From Heloderma charlesbogerti (lineage: Eukaryota > Chordata > Lepidosauria > Squamata > Helodermatidae): a stretch of DNA of 64,000 bases. Positions 1-9,868 of the stretch are shown here, piece by piece. The notes under the pieces were generated by a model. It worked only from the letters and a program-made list of their open reading frames with translations. It did not search any database and was not told where the DNA came from. How positions within the stretch are numbered: the first letter of the stretch is position 1; each line of letters begins with the position of its first letter. The position numbers and the translations under genes were made by a program. The stretch spans positions 124,001 through 188,000 of the forward strand of contig JANEZZ010001952.1 in assembly GCA_026122225.1 (NCBI GenBank). The letters run 5' to 3'.

Positions 1-599
1 GCAAGGACCAGCCAGCTGGTGCCTCTTTTTTTGTGTGGCCATGATTATGTGCGGAGTCAATCGTTTTAGCATTCAGGCCAGCTTTGTCTGGAAGTGGCAG
101 GTGGGGGGCAGGAAGAATAATGCACAGACAAAGAAGGTACAGAAAAGCATATTGGAAAGGATTCATTCACAAAAATGTCTGCTCATGCCCTGTGGCTTTT
201 CATCTGTGCCTTGTTATGTGCTCACAAAATGGTCTGAAGCTTTGTAAACCCTTGGCAAAGTGACAGCATGGGCTGTTCTCTCTCCTTGAGTCTATCAGGG
301 TGAGGAATCTCTTGGGGATCATGCTGGTGAAAGCCCTTTGGCTAACCCAGGTGCAGAACTGATGGCTTCCAGAAGGAACTGACAAAAGGCTATCTCTTGG
401 GCTCGGAGATGCTATTCCTGGGAACCAAGGAGATGCTGCAATTTTACACTAGGCTGACCTGGAGCATACTAATAATGTTACAGGAAGATAAATGGGGAGT
501 CTCTCGTTATCGCTGATAAAAAGCTGTAGTGCAAGTAACTCACTGGGGCTGTTGACGGATTCAATGATTTTTAGTTGATTTTGCTTTTAACCTGTGAGA
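1..599. other. Intronic sequence, no recognised feature
   Basis: No coding signature, hairpin or repeat family was recognised. The short open frames here have no recognisable motif. Confidence 0.5.
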
Positions 600-782
600 T
601 GGTTACATTCAAATGCCTTTGCATATCACCACCTGCTGGGGGAGCAACATCAGGAGAAAGCTATTGCCTTGAAGCCCTGCTTGTGGCCTTTCTAGAGACA
701 TCTGGTTGGTCACTATGAGCAACAGAATCCTGTACTAGATGGACCAGTGGTCTGATCCAGCAAGGCTCTTCTTATGTTCAGT
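600..782 (+). repeat. Old LINE 3'-end fragment (squamate CR1-like)
   Basis: Contains GGGGGAGCAACATCAGGAG and ends GATCCAGCAAGGCTCTTCTTA then TGTTC, a common interspersed-repeat ending in squamates. Related sequence is seen at 16625-16939 and, on the other strand, at 47487-47960. Class assignment is by resemblance. Confidence 0.6.
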
Positions 783-1120
783 ACCAAAACCTCAGTATAA
801 TACTTCCCCCCCCCTTAAAGATATTGAAGAAAATAGCAGATAGGGGTGCCATTTCAGATTCCAGTTTGTGAGTGGGTTATGACAAGACTTTAGTGAGAGG
901 CAAGATTCAGAGTCGTTCCATGGTGTACTTTTGGACACATTCAAGGTTGAATTGGCCCTCCCCCTAAAACCAGTGTATTTTAAGAGTGATTAAATTTCTT
1001 TTTTTCTAAAGCATACCTCACCAACTATTAGAGCACAGTTATCACTATTGGACAACCACATTTTTAAGAAGTAGAAAAGGGCTTTGTGCATTTGACATAC
1101 ATCTGTGGTCTGTAGGCCTA
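783..1120. other. Intronic gap, nothing recognised
   Basis: AT-rich sequence with a C8-9 run near 808; no gene or repeat identified. Confidence 0.4.
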
Positions 1121-1123
1121 TTA

Positions 1124-1258
1124 GGTCACAATCCTAGGTAAGTTTAGGCAGAAAAAAAGTCCTACAACACCCAGCATTCCCCAGCCAGCCATGGTAGCTA
1201 GGGAATGGTGGAAGCTCTAGGTGTTTCTTTCTGTCTAAACATGCATAGGATTGCACCC
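1124..1258. mobile_element. Palindromic MITE, Harbinger-like (TTA target duplication)
   Basis: About 135 bp. Its ends are inverted copies of GGTCACAATCCTA / GGATTGCACCC and it is flanked by TTA on both sides (1121-1123, 1259-1261). The arm sequence CAGAAAAAAAGTCCTACAAC recurs in copies at 21124, 47044 and 47984. A 3-bp TWA duplication is typical of PIF/Harbinger elements. Confidence 0.7.
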
Positions 1259-1465
1259 TTAGTGTGTAGAACATAGGCCTTCATGAGAAGCAGGGCCTTT
1301 TTGGTTATGGCCCCAGTGCTTTGAAATGCCTTCCTACGAGAGGTTTGTATGTCCCCCTGGCTCTGTCTTTTCAGAGGCAATTCAAGATTCTTCTTTTCCA
1401 AGGAGTCTGAGTTGACATAGTCATTGTTTTTGCTGCTGCTGTGTACTGATGATTTTTATTGATTA

Positions 1466-1667
1466 AGAGTACACTCCTATGCACGGATGCTCAGAAGTAA
1501 GTTGTGCTGAGTTCAATGGAACTTACGTCCAGGTAAAATTGTGTATAGGATTGCAGCATTAGGGTGTAGGATGGCAATCCTGCCATCCTATACACACTTA
1601 CTTGGCAGTAAGCCCCATTGAACTCAGTGGGACTTACTTTTGAGTAGACATGCATAGGATAGTACTG
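1466..1667. mobile_element. Palindromic MITE of about 200 bp, TTA-flanked
   Basis: The two halves are inverted: TCAGAAGTAAGT ... TTCAATGG and CCATTGAACTCAGTGG ... ACTTACTTTTGAGTAGAC. TTA flanks both ends (1463-1465 and 1668-1670). This is a very common squamate palindromic repeat of TWA-duplicating type. No open frame. Confidence 0.65.
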
Positions 1668-1669
1668 TT

Positions 1670-2448
1670 ACTTTGTCTTATGTATTGGAAATTTTTATTT
1701 TTGTTTCTGTGTGTGTGTATTTAAATGAAAAGCATTATAGACATTTTAAAATATAAACAAAATGAAATGCAAACTCTCAGTCTCACCAATTAAATTTTCC
1801 CTCACCAATTAAATCTGGCCTGCAATGATTTAATCATGAGAACTTTCCGCTGACAAATCTACTGATTAAACCAATTAAAATTTGGGACCGTATATTTTAC
1901 ATCTTACGTCCTGGAACCACTTTTTGGGGAAAAGCAATAAAAAGATCCCTTCCATCTGTACCTTTCCTCTTTTCTTCAGGCATAAAAAACCTTGAATCAT
2001 TTCCCAGCCTGTTCCTAAGCCTCCCAGAACACACCCAACTGCCTAATAACAATGTTCTCCGCTGTTCACAGATTGAAAAAAATATTTCTGCATTAAATCA
2101 TGTTAAGCATAAAATAATTCACATTTATGTATCCTCTCTGGATTTTTATATGTGGAAGGCACAAAGATCCGTTCAGTGTGAATGGCACAATTGATCAGCT
2201 TCCCTGTGACAATTACTGTCATGGTACCTTACCAATAAGGTTCCCATCCTCCTTCAAATAGGAAGGAAGCACATCATGTTAGTTTCCAAGTTTACCTTCG
2301 TTATAAGTAGGGATGTCTGTCATGGGAAAATCTGGCCCTTTTGGGGCCCAATGGATTCCCACAGCACCCCCCAACCAGCTCGCGTTTTGCGAGCTGAGCC
2401 AGGGATTTTGTTCCTAAAATCTGGGAACTTTTTTTTTTTGACGTAAAA
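1670..2448. other. Intronic gap, AT-rich
   Basis: AT-rich sequence without recognised repeats or exons. Confidence 0.4.
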
Positions 2449-2553
2449 AGCAAGTTTTTGTGAACCGCCCAGAGAGCTTCGGCTATTGGGTGGTATAGAA
2501 ATGAAATGAAATGGAATGAATGCATGAATAAATAAATAAATAAATAAATAAAT
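2449..2553 (+). repeat. L2-type LINE 3' tail
   Basis: Reads GTGAACCGCCCAGAGAGCTT then GGCTATTGGGTGGTATAGAA and ends in AAATAAATAAATA repeats. The same tail occurs at 4035-4112, 4340-4402 and 27470-27545. Confidence 0.8.
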
Positions 2554-3073
2554 TCACAGCTGCAGTTTGCACAAATTATGGCTGACATTTGTGTAACAGT
2601 GGCATGGCGCACTTTTTAGTAGCTTAAGCTGATATACCAACTAACCCCTTATCTGGGAAGCGGTAGCCTAGCTACAGTTATCCATGCTCTGATAACCTCT
2701 CGTCTGGATTACTGCAGTGTATTATGCGTGGGGCTGCCTTTGAGAACAGTCTGGAAACTTCAGCTAGTCCAAAACAGGGTAGCGAGATTGTTAACAGGGA
2801 CTGGCCAATGAGTTCATATTATGCCAGTACTTTCCCAGCTGCACTGGCTGTCAGTCCCTTTCTTGGCCCAATTCAAAGTGCTGGTATTAATACTCAAAGC
2901 CCTTAGTGGCTTGGGGCCAGGTTATATGAAGGATTGCCTCCTCCTATACTTGCCCAGACCCTAAGATCATCTTCAGGGTTCCTTCTCCAGGAGCAACTGC
3001 AAAAAGAGTTAAGGCAGGTGGCTACCAGGAAAAGGGCATTTTCTGCTGTGTTTCCTGGTTGTGGAATGAACTC

Positions 3074-3810
3074 TAGGGATGTACAAAATGTACTTACCGT
3101 TCCGATCCGGGGCGTCCACGGTGGGGGGGAGGCGCTCCATCCCCTCCCCCGGAATCCTCCCGGGCTGGCTCCGCTCTGCAGTGACTCCACGGAGCCACCA
3201 GCCGGGGCCGCCTGCAGCCAGATTTCGGCCACTGCTGGGCTGCTGCAGCCGCAAATGGTGACTGCTATGCCAGCCGCCATTTGCGTCCCTGCCAAGCCAT
3301 GATAGGCTATGTAAGTATTTACATAGCCTATCACGGCAAAAGGCAGGGATGCAAATGGCAGCTGCTACGCCATTTGCGTGGCTGCCTTTTGCCGTGATAG
3401 GCTATGTAAATGCTTGCGTAGCCTATCATGGCAAAGAGCAGGGCGCAAATGGCGTAGCGGCCGCCATTTGCACCCCTGCTCTTTGCTGTGATAGGCTACG
3501 TAATTATTTACATAGTCTATCATGGCAAAAGGCAGCCACGCAAATGGCGGCTGCAATGACAGCCGCCATTTGCGGCCGCAGAAGCCCAGCAGTGGTCAGA
3601 CCACAAGCTGGAGCTGCCGCTGCCGCCACATCCACTGCCAGGTAGGTCCGTCCCGGGGGGGGGGATTTGGGGGATGGCGGTGGGAGGCCATTCCTCCACA
3701 GACTCCAGGGGGCTAAAAATGCCAGGGAAAATATAAAGGTATTCACCTGAAACTAGAAAGAGTACAACATAGGTGCCTGGAGAACCTTTCGGATTTCTCC
3801 AACATCCCTA
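3074..3810. mobile_element. Family-1a multi-hairpin hAT element with rearranged R end
   Basis: Starts TAGGGATGTAC and ends CATCCCTA. TSD-like flanks are ATGAACTC (3066-3073) and ACGAACTT (3811-3818), 6/8. It carries the L-end CTTACC, several hairpins of the TGATAGGCTA...TAGCCTATCA type (3300-3540) and CpG-rich hairpin arms with GCCGCCATTTGCG. Near the right end the usual palindromic end sequence is replaced by an inverted copy of the neighbouring LINE (see findings). No transposase. Confidence 0.8.
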
Positions 3811-3900
3811 ACGAACTTGCTAGAAGGGTTCTCCGGGCACCTATGTCGTACTCTTTCTAGTTTCAGGTGAAGACCTTTATATTTTCCCAGACATTTTTAG
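3713..3900. repeat. 76-bp inverted duplication straddling the hAT/LINE junction
   Basis: 3713-3788 (inside the hAT) is the near-perfect reverse complement of 3824-3900 (LINE flank), with a spacer of about 35 bp containing the hAT terminus. I count about 5 mismatches. Confidence 0.85.
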
Positions 3901-4229
3901 CATTTTAGCATTCCAGTGTTTTAGCTCTGTCATCTTAAATCTGTATAAATCCCTGCATTACTGCTAGGTTTTATTCCGGTTGTATTGTTATACTGTGGTT
4001 TTAATGTTTTATGTATTTTATATTGTTTTACTGTGTGCTTTTTGAATTTTTGTGAACTGCCCAGATTGCTTTGGCTATTGGGCAATATAGAAATGAAATA
4101 AATAAAATAAAATAAAAAATACATAGCACAAGTGTGCACTTGCACTAATTTGCATTTGTGTATATCCCCCCCCAAGTTACAAAAAACCATAAAATAGTCT
4201 GCACGTTGGCACTACTTATTACATTTTAA

Positions 4230-4402
4230 ATATCTGTACTGCTGCTAGGTTTTACTTTGGTTGTATTTTTATTCTATAGTTTTAATCCATTGTATTTTAT
4301 TTTGTATTTTCTGTTGTAATTCTGTGCTTTTAATTTTGTGAACCACCCAGAGAGATTCAGCTATTGGGCAGTGCAAAAATGAATCAAACAAATAAAAAAT
4401 AA
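4230..4402 (+). repeat. L2-type LINE 3' tail
   Basis: CTGTACTGCTGCTAGGTTTT ... GTGAACCACCCAGAGAGATT ... ATTGGGCAGTGCAAAAATGA, ending in AAATAAAAAATA. A second copy immediately downstream of the previous LINE. Confidence 0.75.
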
Positions 4403-4505
4403 GCTTCTGAGAAATGCCAGTGTTCCCCAGAACCAAGGCTAGGGTAGTCAGGTGTCTTGCTTTACAGAGGACAGTCCTCTTTTTGAAGGGATGTCTGGTC
4501 TACGT

Positions 4506-5506
4506 AGAGGGCTGCGGTGGCTTAGTGGTTAAGATGCTGAACTGCAGACTGGAAGGTCGGCAGGACAGCAGTTTGAGACCCGAGTGCTGCATGACAGAAT
4601 GAGCTCCTGTCTTCAGTCCCAGCTTCTGCCAACCTAGCAGTTCGAAAGCAAGAAATTGCAAGTAGATAAATAGGTACCGCTAGGGATGGCGGAGAATTTC
4701 TCCCCGAAATTTTGGGGGGCCGAGCGCCAATGTGTTCGGCCCCCTGAACAAGTTTTGGGGAGAAATCCTCCGCACCCCCCTGCACCCCCCCCGGGACGGG
4801 ACTTACCTTCGCTGAATGTCCCTCCCGGCGGCGGGTCCGGCCGGCGGTTCGGCGGCTGTTCGTGCAGGGCGGGAGCGGCAGCCGGTCTTTCGACTGGCTA
4901 CCGCCGCCGCCATTCCAATAAAAGAAAAAAAAAACAAACGCCCCCGTGATAGGCTACATGACGATTAACGTAGCCTATCATGGCTAGATTTGCAAAGTCA
5001 GCCATGATAGGCTACGTCAATCGTCACGTAGCCTATCACGGGTGACTTAAAAAAAAAAAAAAAAGCGCATACGGATAATGGCGGCCCCCGTAGGGAGCCG
5101 CCATTCCCGTTCCTTGTTTGGTCGCTGTAGTCTACCTAAAGATTTACGTAGACTACGGCGAAAATAAGGGCAACGCGGGAAGCCTCCCCCCCGGCCTGAA
5201 TTTCGGCCGGGGCGAGGCGGGAAGCCTCCCCCCCCCGGCCTGAACTTCGCGGGGGGAGCAGCGAAGCGCCTCCCCCCCACCGCGAACAAGCTTTGATGAC
5301 AGGTAAGTGACTTTCATCCACCCCTAGGTACCACCTCGGCGGGAAAGGTAACAGCGTTCCGTGCACCTCGGTGTTCAGTCATGCCGGCCACATGACCACG
5401 GAAGCGTCTTTGGACAGCGCTGGCTCTTCGGCTTAGAAACGGGGATGAGCACCGCACCCTAGAGTCGGACACGACTGGTTAGGGACACCTTTACCTTTAC
5501 CTTTAC
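4506..5506 (+). mobile_element. tRNA-derived squamate SINE with BovB-like 3' end, split by a hAT
   Basis: The head GCGGTGGCTTAGTGGTTAAG is a tRNA-like A-box. The body includes AGCTTCTGCCAACCTAGCAG and CATGCCGGCCACATGACCAC. The 3' end reads AGAGTCGGACACGACTGGTT and then repeats CTTTAC. Target duplications are CTGGTCTACGT (4495-4505) and CTGGTCTAAGT (5507-5517), 10/11. Without the hAT (4681-5326 plus one TSD) it is 347 bp. AGAGTCGGACACGACTG is also the extreme 3' end of the BovB copies here, consistent with mobilisation by BovB. Confidence 0.88.
4681..5326. mobile_element. Family-1a multi-hairpin hAT element (646 bp)
   Basis: R end TAGGGATGGCGGAGAATT at left, L end (AGGTAAGTGACTTTC...CACCCCTA) at right. 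TSD GGTACCGC / GGTACCAC (7/8) inside a SINE. Contains paired GATAGGCTAC hairpins around 4950-5040, a GCCGCCATTCC module and a TAGTCTAC hairpin near 5130. Both inverted AGGTAAGT motifs are present. No ORF of its own. Confidence 0.9.
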
Positions 5507-5587
5507 CTGGTCTAAGTCCAGGTTAAAGATAAAGAACCATAAAAAGCTAGGAGAGCAGGACCCTCAATATCTTTCAGTAACATCTGG

Positions 5588-5660
5588 ACAGCAGACTGAG
5601 CTGTCTGCTCAGCTCAGCTCAGCTCAGCACAGCTCAGCATAGCACAGCTCAGCACAGGTC
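5588..5660. repeat. CTCAG/CACAG short tandem repeat
   Basis: Tandem CTCAGCTCAGCTCAGCTCAG grading into CACAGCTCAGCATAGCACAG. Confidence 0.8.
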
Positions 5661-6372
5661 ACCTGGTCACACTTTCCCCTACCCTGGAGACATGGACTGA
5701 ATTTCTATTTAAATTATACCTATTCTTTCTAAATTTGCATTTGTGTATATAAAGTAGCATATGCAAATTGTATGGAAATATGGGTCCTCTTGTTTTGGGT
5801 GATGCTGTTTTCTCTTTTGCGGTGCTGTGTAAAAGGCCACCCTAACCAAGGCTTCCTCCAGGTTTGTGGAGCCCTGGGCAAAGCAGTGCCTGGTGGGACC
5901 CCCTCTGGCATCGGCCCACCCCCCGGTCAGCTCACCAGTGGCAGCAAGGCAGCCACAGCAGCTGTGATATAATCTGTGTTATTTTACATTTCCCACAATG
6001 CTGTCATCTAGTGTCACTTGGCGGCATTCTGGGACATGAGCCAGTGGCTCAAATACATCTGTTCCTAGGTAAAACAAGCTAACAAGCCCACACTAAATCG
6101 GGAACAATAGGTGGGCTGGTGGGTCTAGTCCCAGGAACAAGCAGCTGGAGAGCAGTGGGTCCTTTCAGGGCACTGAATCCCTGGCAGCTGCCCAAGGATG
6201 CCAGGTTATGCTATGGTGCCAGCCTTGCTGAGAAGATACATTCTGAAGAACTGCCTGATGAGGAGAAGTTACCTATGGGAAGGTGGCATTACTCTATAAA
6301 GCTGTGAAAAGAATGATGACTTCTTGCATTTTAAAAGTGCTTCTCCAGTCCAGAAATTCCATAACTGATGGG

Positions 6373-6405
<33 letters not shown>

Positions 6406-7397
6406 CTCGTTCCCTTTTTCCTTGGCAGGAGCCATTTAGCTACACATCACATTGATGCTGCCCCATGCTGCTCCAAAGGCATCCTGGTGTGTACTTGCAT
6501 CTCTTCTCCTTCTGTAGAGATTCTTGCCCAGTGCCGCTGCCGCCACTTCCTTGCTCTTATTAGGATGCGCCGTGAATTGCAAAGCTGCTCTCCAGCTATC
6601 AAACACAATATGTCCCTTTAGATTTTTATAGCTGGCGGTGCCCCAGGTGCTATTATTATCGCTCCTAACATCACTCACTCGATATGATGGGCCCTGTCTT
6701 TCTAGTTATCTGTAATGGGCAGAAGATTTTGGAATCATTTTTATCTCCCAGCTGCAGCAGTGTTTTCTCCCTAAGAAGTGACTCGAGACTCCCTCCTGTT
6801 CCCTTTGTCTCTGATTCTTTTCTGTGTGTTCTCTTCCCTTTTGTATTACGCCTCCTGCTTTTTGTCTCCTTATCTGCTTCGGCATCTGAATTTGTCTTTG
6901 TTTTTCTCTCTCGGCCGATTTCTCTTTCTTGGTTAGCATTTCTTCCACTGAACCTTTCTCCCCCGCACCTCACTTTGCTTCAAGCCCCTTCCTCTACCTG
7001 CGGGAATAGTCCCAAAGTCAATCTTATACATACTAATTGCGAACTTGCTCTCAGAGTGTCTATCCTTATGGAGGCAGTGCGGCACCACCCACACTCAGGA
7101 GTGTGTGTGTGTGGGGATCAGCAGGCTCAGAGGAACCCAAAGGGTTTCAGAAGGACACATTTAAAAAATCCCTTAGGCGGGAACCCGAAAAACAGCTCAG
7201 CGTGGAATGGACATGTTCAGTGCACATGGAACACTGAATGATGGGGGGATGAAATGGGAGGAAGGAATAGAATGCAATATCATGGAAGATGGTATGGCTG
7301 ACTGACTGGAACCCTGCATGAGAGCACTCAACACAGGGCTGGCATCAAGGGTAGGTATGGTTGGGAACTTGCCAAGTGCCCACGCTGCAGCAGGGGC
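5661..7397. other. Intronic gap with a CA microsatellite
   Basis: No recognised repeat or exon except (AC)n at 6372-6401 and a short GT run at 7099-7111. A 185-codon open frame at 6684-7241 lacks motifs and splice or conservation support. Confidence 0.45.
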
Positions 7398-7933
7398 TAG
7401 GGATGTGAGAACCCACCCGAATTCGGGTTCTCTGGGCACCCGCTGATGCACCCCCCCTGCTGACCCCCCCTGGACCCATGCTCGGGCCATCCACAAGCTT
7501 AGCAAATTGCCTGGACTCACTGAAATCCTGTCCTGTGAGCTCCCACCATTTCCCTGCCTTTGTTTTCTGCGTAAAAAAGGAAGTTTAAAAAATGTGCATA
7601 TTTAAATACTCACTGTTTGGGGCCAGGAAAGCTTAATATGTGTGATATTAGAGGCATTATACCTCTAATATTGTGCATATTAAGCTTTCCTGGCCCCAAA
7701 CTGAGCAAATTAAAATATGCACATTTTTAAAACTTCCTTTTTTGTACGCAGAAAACAAAGGCGGGGAAATGGCGAGTGCTCACTGGATGGGATCGCAGTG
7801 AGTCCAGGAGGGCGTGAGCGGGCGTGAGTTGGGGGCAAGCGAGGATGGCATCTCAGTGGGCGCAGTCTGGGGGTCATGGGTGGAGGGGGCCCGATGGACT
7901 CCCGGACCCAGTCAGGTGCCTGCGACATCCCCA
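7398..7933. mobile_element. hAT-type palindromic element, family 1d
   Basis: Starts TAGGGATGTGAGAACCCACC and ends CGACATCCCCA. TSD GCAGGGGC / GCGGGGCC (6/8). The centre is a long inverted repeat (7571-7749) with arms ...TTAATATG / CATATTAAGCTTTCCTGGCC. Related copies: 45565-45841 (right part), 46454-46893 and 63127 onward. Confidence 0.7.
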
Positions 7934-8095
7934 GCGGGGCCCCACTGACAACAGCCCCCTGGAGTTGCTCCTCCTCTTTCCCATTGCAACCTGCATGTTC
8001 ACCTGCCTCTCCGTCCAGCCCAGGTAATGGTGGTAGTGAGAAGGCAGGAGATGCCACTGCCAACTTGTTCATTGCTCCTCCATCGGTCAAACAAG

Positions 8096-8524
8096 TAGGG
8101 ATGTATGGATTGTGTAAAATCCACTCCGTCTGTGTTTTGCGGTTTGTCAGGTGCCTTTTGTTCTGTTGTCCATTCACAGACTGATTCAATTTTTGTTGTT
8201 GTGCAGAAAAATACGGAAATAATTTGGTAAGAGGGTTCAGGGCAATTTACATAATTTTCTTTAGAACGTAGCATTTAATGCATTGTCCCCCATTCCATTC
8301 AGCTTTTCCCCACGTTTATTTACCAGTCTCAGGAGAAACTTGCATATTTTCCTATGAATAAATATGCGTACATTCCGGGAAAGTAAAAAGAAAAAGAAAA
8401 AAAGATCCGGAGGTCCATGGACTCCGTGCCGCCTGAGGGGGTCGCTCTGCAGTGGATTCCACAGGTCGGATTCTTAGAAATCCAAGCTCAGTTTAGTCCA
8501 TCTCAAATTTCTCCAGCATCCCTG
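8096..8524. mobile_element. hAT-type element, family 1b (429 bp)
   Basis: Starts TAGGGATGTATGGATTGTGT and ends TTTCTCCAGCATCCCTG. TSD CAAACAAG / CAAGCAAG (7/8). The family signature CACTCCGTCTGTGTTTTG is shared with 38302, 45152, 56699 and 61277 (inverted). No ORF. Confidence 0.88.
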
Positions 8525-8769
8525 CAAGCAAGCAAGTGGCAGCAATAATGAGAAAAAGGATGAAGAGCAATACCAGCTGGCAACAATGTCATGTGAGAAG
8601 ACAGACTCACTAAACGAGGGGGACCTTTGAGGGTGCCTTGTGCAATGGCCTTCAAAAACCTGTAGCTGGTACTGACTCTACAGAGCAACATTTTGTTCTA
8701 GTCTATTGGACAGACTGGACCAGTAGTGTAGTGGGAAATTCAGAAGTGTGGGGTCCCTTTGTGATGGTT

Positions 8770-9083
8770 TGTCAGGGTGGAAACTGAGCCCATAGAGCCC
8801 TAGAGCAGTTCTGATTCTGAGGAGGAACAGCAATCCGTGGGAGAGGAGCTCGCTCATCTCTCACAAGCACAGCAGCTGGCAGAGATTCCTCCTCCTGCCA
8901 TCATTCCTGGGATAGATAGTGATCCTGGTAGTGAGAGAGCTCTGGAGGGGGGCTTGCTGGATGCTCGGCCCAGACACCGGGAGCGGCAACAAATGGAGGG
9001 CGCCGAAAAGAGGTGCTCCACTCGTTTGGTGCTCAAACAACGGTCGTGTCCCAAGGACCCAAGGGAAAGAGGGAGGATCTCTC
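8770..9083 (+). mobile_element. LTR-like repeat, 5' part
   Basis: Starts TGTCAGGGTGGAAACTGAGC and aligns by eye with the longer copy at 28731 through AAGGGAAAGAGGGAGGA. It is cut off at 9083 by the hAT. The TGT start suggests an LTR, but no internal region, primer-binding site or protein is visible. The open frame within it is probably incidental. Confidence 0.55.
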
Positions 9084-9868
9084 TAGGGATGTACGAAAGT
9101 CACTTACCTGGTCCCGCAGCTTGCTTCGCGGTGGGGGGGAGGCACTTCGGTTCTCCCCCCGAAGTTCAGGCCGGGGAGAAGCACCCTGTCTCCCCGGCCG
9201 CGAAATAAAAAAGAAAATGTAAAAAACAAACACACACACACCCGTGATAGGCTACGTAACGATTTACGTAGCCTATCACGGCTAGATTTCCAAAGTCAGC
9301 CGTGATAGGCTATGTAAATTGTTACGTAGCCTATCACAGGTGACTTTGAAAAAGAAAAAGAAAAAAGCGCGTATGCAAATCGCGTTGCCCTTATTTTCGC
9401 CATAGTCTACATAAATCTTTCCATAGACTACCTGGACCCAAATAAGGAACGCAAATGGCGGTGCCCATGGGCGCCGCCATTTGCGTACGCGCTTCTTTTT
9501 TTTCCCCCAAAGTCACCCGTGATAGGCTACGTAACGATTTACGTAGCCTATCACGGCTGACTTTGGAAATCTAGCCGTGATAAATCGTTACGTAGCCTAT
9601 CACGTGTTGTTGTTTTTTTACTTTATTTTGTAATGGCGGCAGCGGCAGCCGGTTGGAAGACCGTCCGCCGCCCCCGCCCCCGCCGAACCACCGCAGAACC
9701 GCCGCCGGGACCCGCGGCCGAGAGGGACATTTGAGGGAGGTAAGTCCCATCCCGGGGGGGGGGGGGTGGCGGGGTGGTGGTGGAAAATTTCACCGCCAAT
9801 TTCGGGGGGCCTAATGTGTTGGCATTCGGCCTCCCCGAGATTTGTGGAGAAATTCTCCGCCATCCCTA
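9084..9868. mobile_element. Family-1a hAT element, possibly chimeric (no TSD)
   Basis: L end TAGGGATGTACGAAAGTC at left, R end (GGAGAAATTCTCCGCCATCCCTA-like) at right. Contains a 40-bp palindrome at 9242-9281, its partner near 9299-9343, a GCCGCCATTTGCG module and a second pair near 9515-9605. AGGTAAGT motifs lie at both ends. Flanks GATCTCTC and GTTAGAGT do not match, so the two ends may come from different insertions joined by deletion. Confidence 0.8.

Larger units (their letters stand above)
2622..4112 (+). mobile_element. 5'-truncated L2/CR1-clade LINE split by a hAT element
   Basis: The last part of a LINE ORF2 is recognisable by comparison with 27062-27545 and with the minus-strand copy at 55327-56322 (GLGPGYLKD..., RLWNELP-type motifs). 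Frame breaks are present. The body is interrupted at 3074-3810 by a hAT element after GGAATGAACTC and resumes at 3811. It ends in the GCCCAGATTGCTTTGGCTAT / AATAAATAAAATAAAA tail near 4112. The 5' boundary is approximate. Confidence 0.7.

Noticed and set aside
2903..3334. 143-codon minus-strand frame and overlapping plus-strand frames
   Set aside because: They cross a LINE/hAT junction and are GC-rich shadows of repeat sequence.
4506..4640. tRNA gene
   Set aside because: A-box-like start and B-box-like sequence belong to a SINE with target duplications and a LINE-like tail; no cloverleaf acceptor stem was found.
5588..5660. CTCAG array as an immunoglobulin switch-like region
   Set aside because: Only about 70 bp and no immunoglobulin exon nearby; a simple short tandem repeat is sufficient.
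6684..7241. 185-codon open frame on the + strand
   Set aside because: Low-complexity Ser/Leu/Phe-rich translation of a pyrimidine-rich stretch, no domain, no splice context and no similarity recognised.
9242..9343. Repeated palindromes as a possible CRISPR array
   Set aside because: Units are inverted, not direct, spacing is not uniform, no unique spacers exist, and the genome is a vertebrate's.
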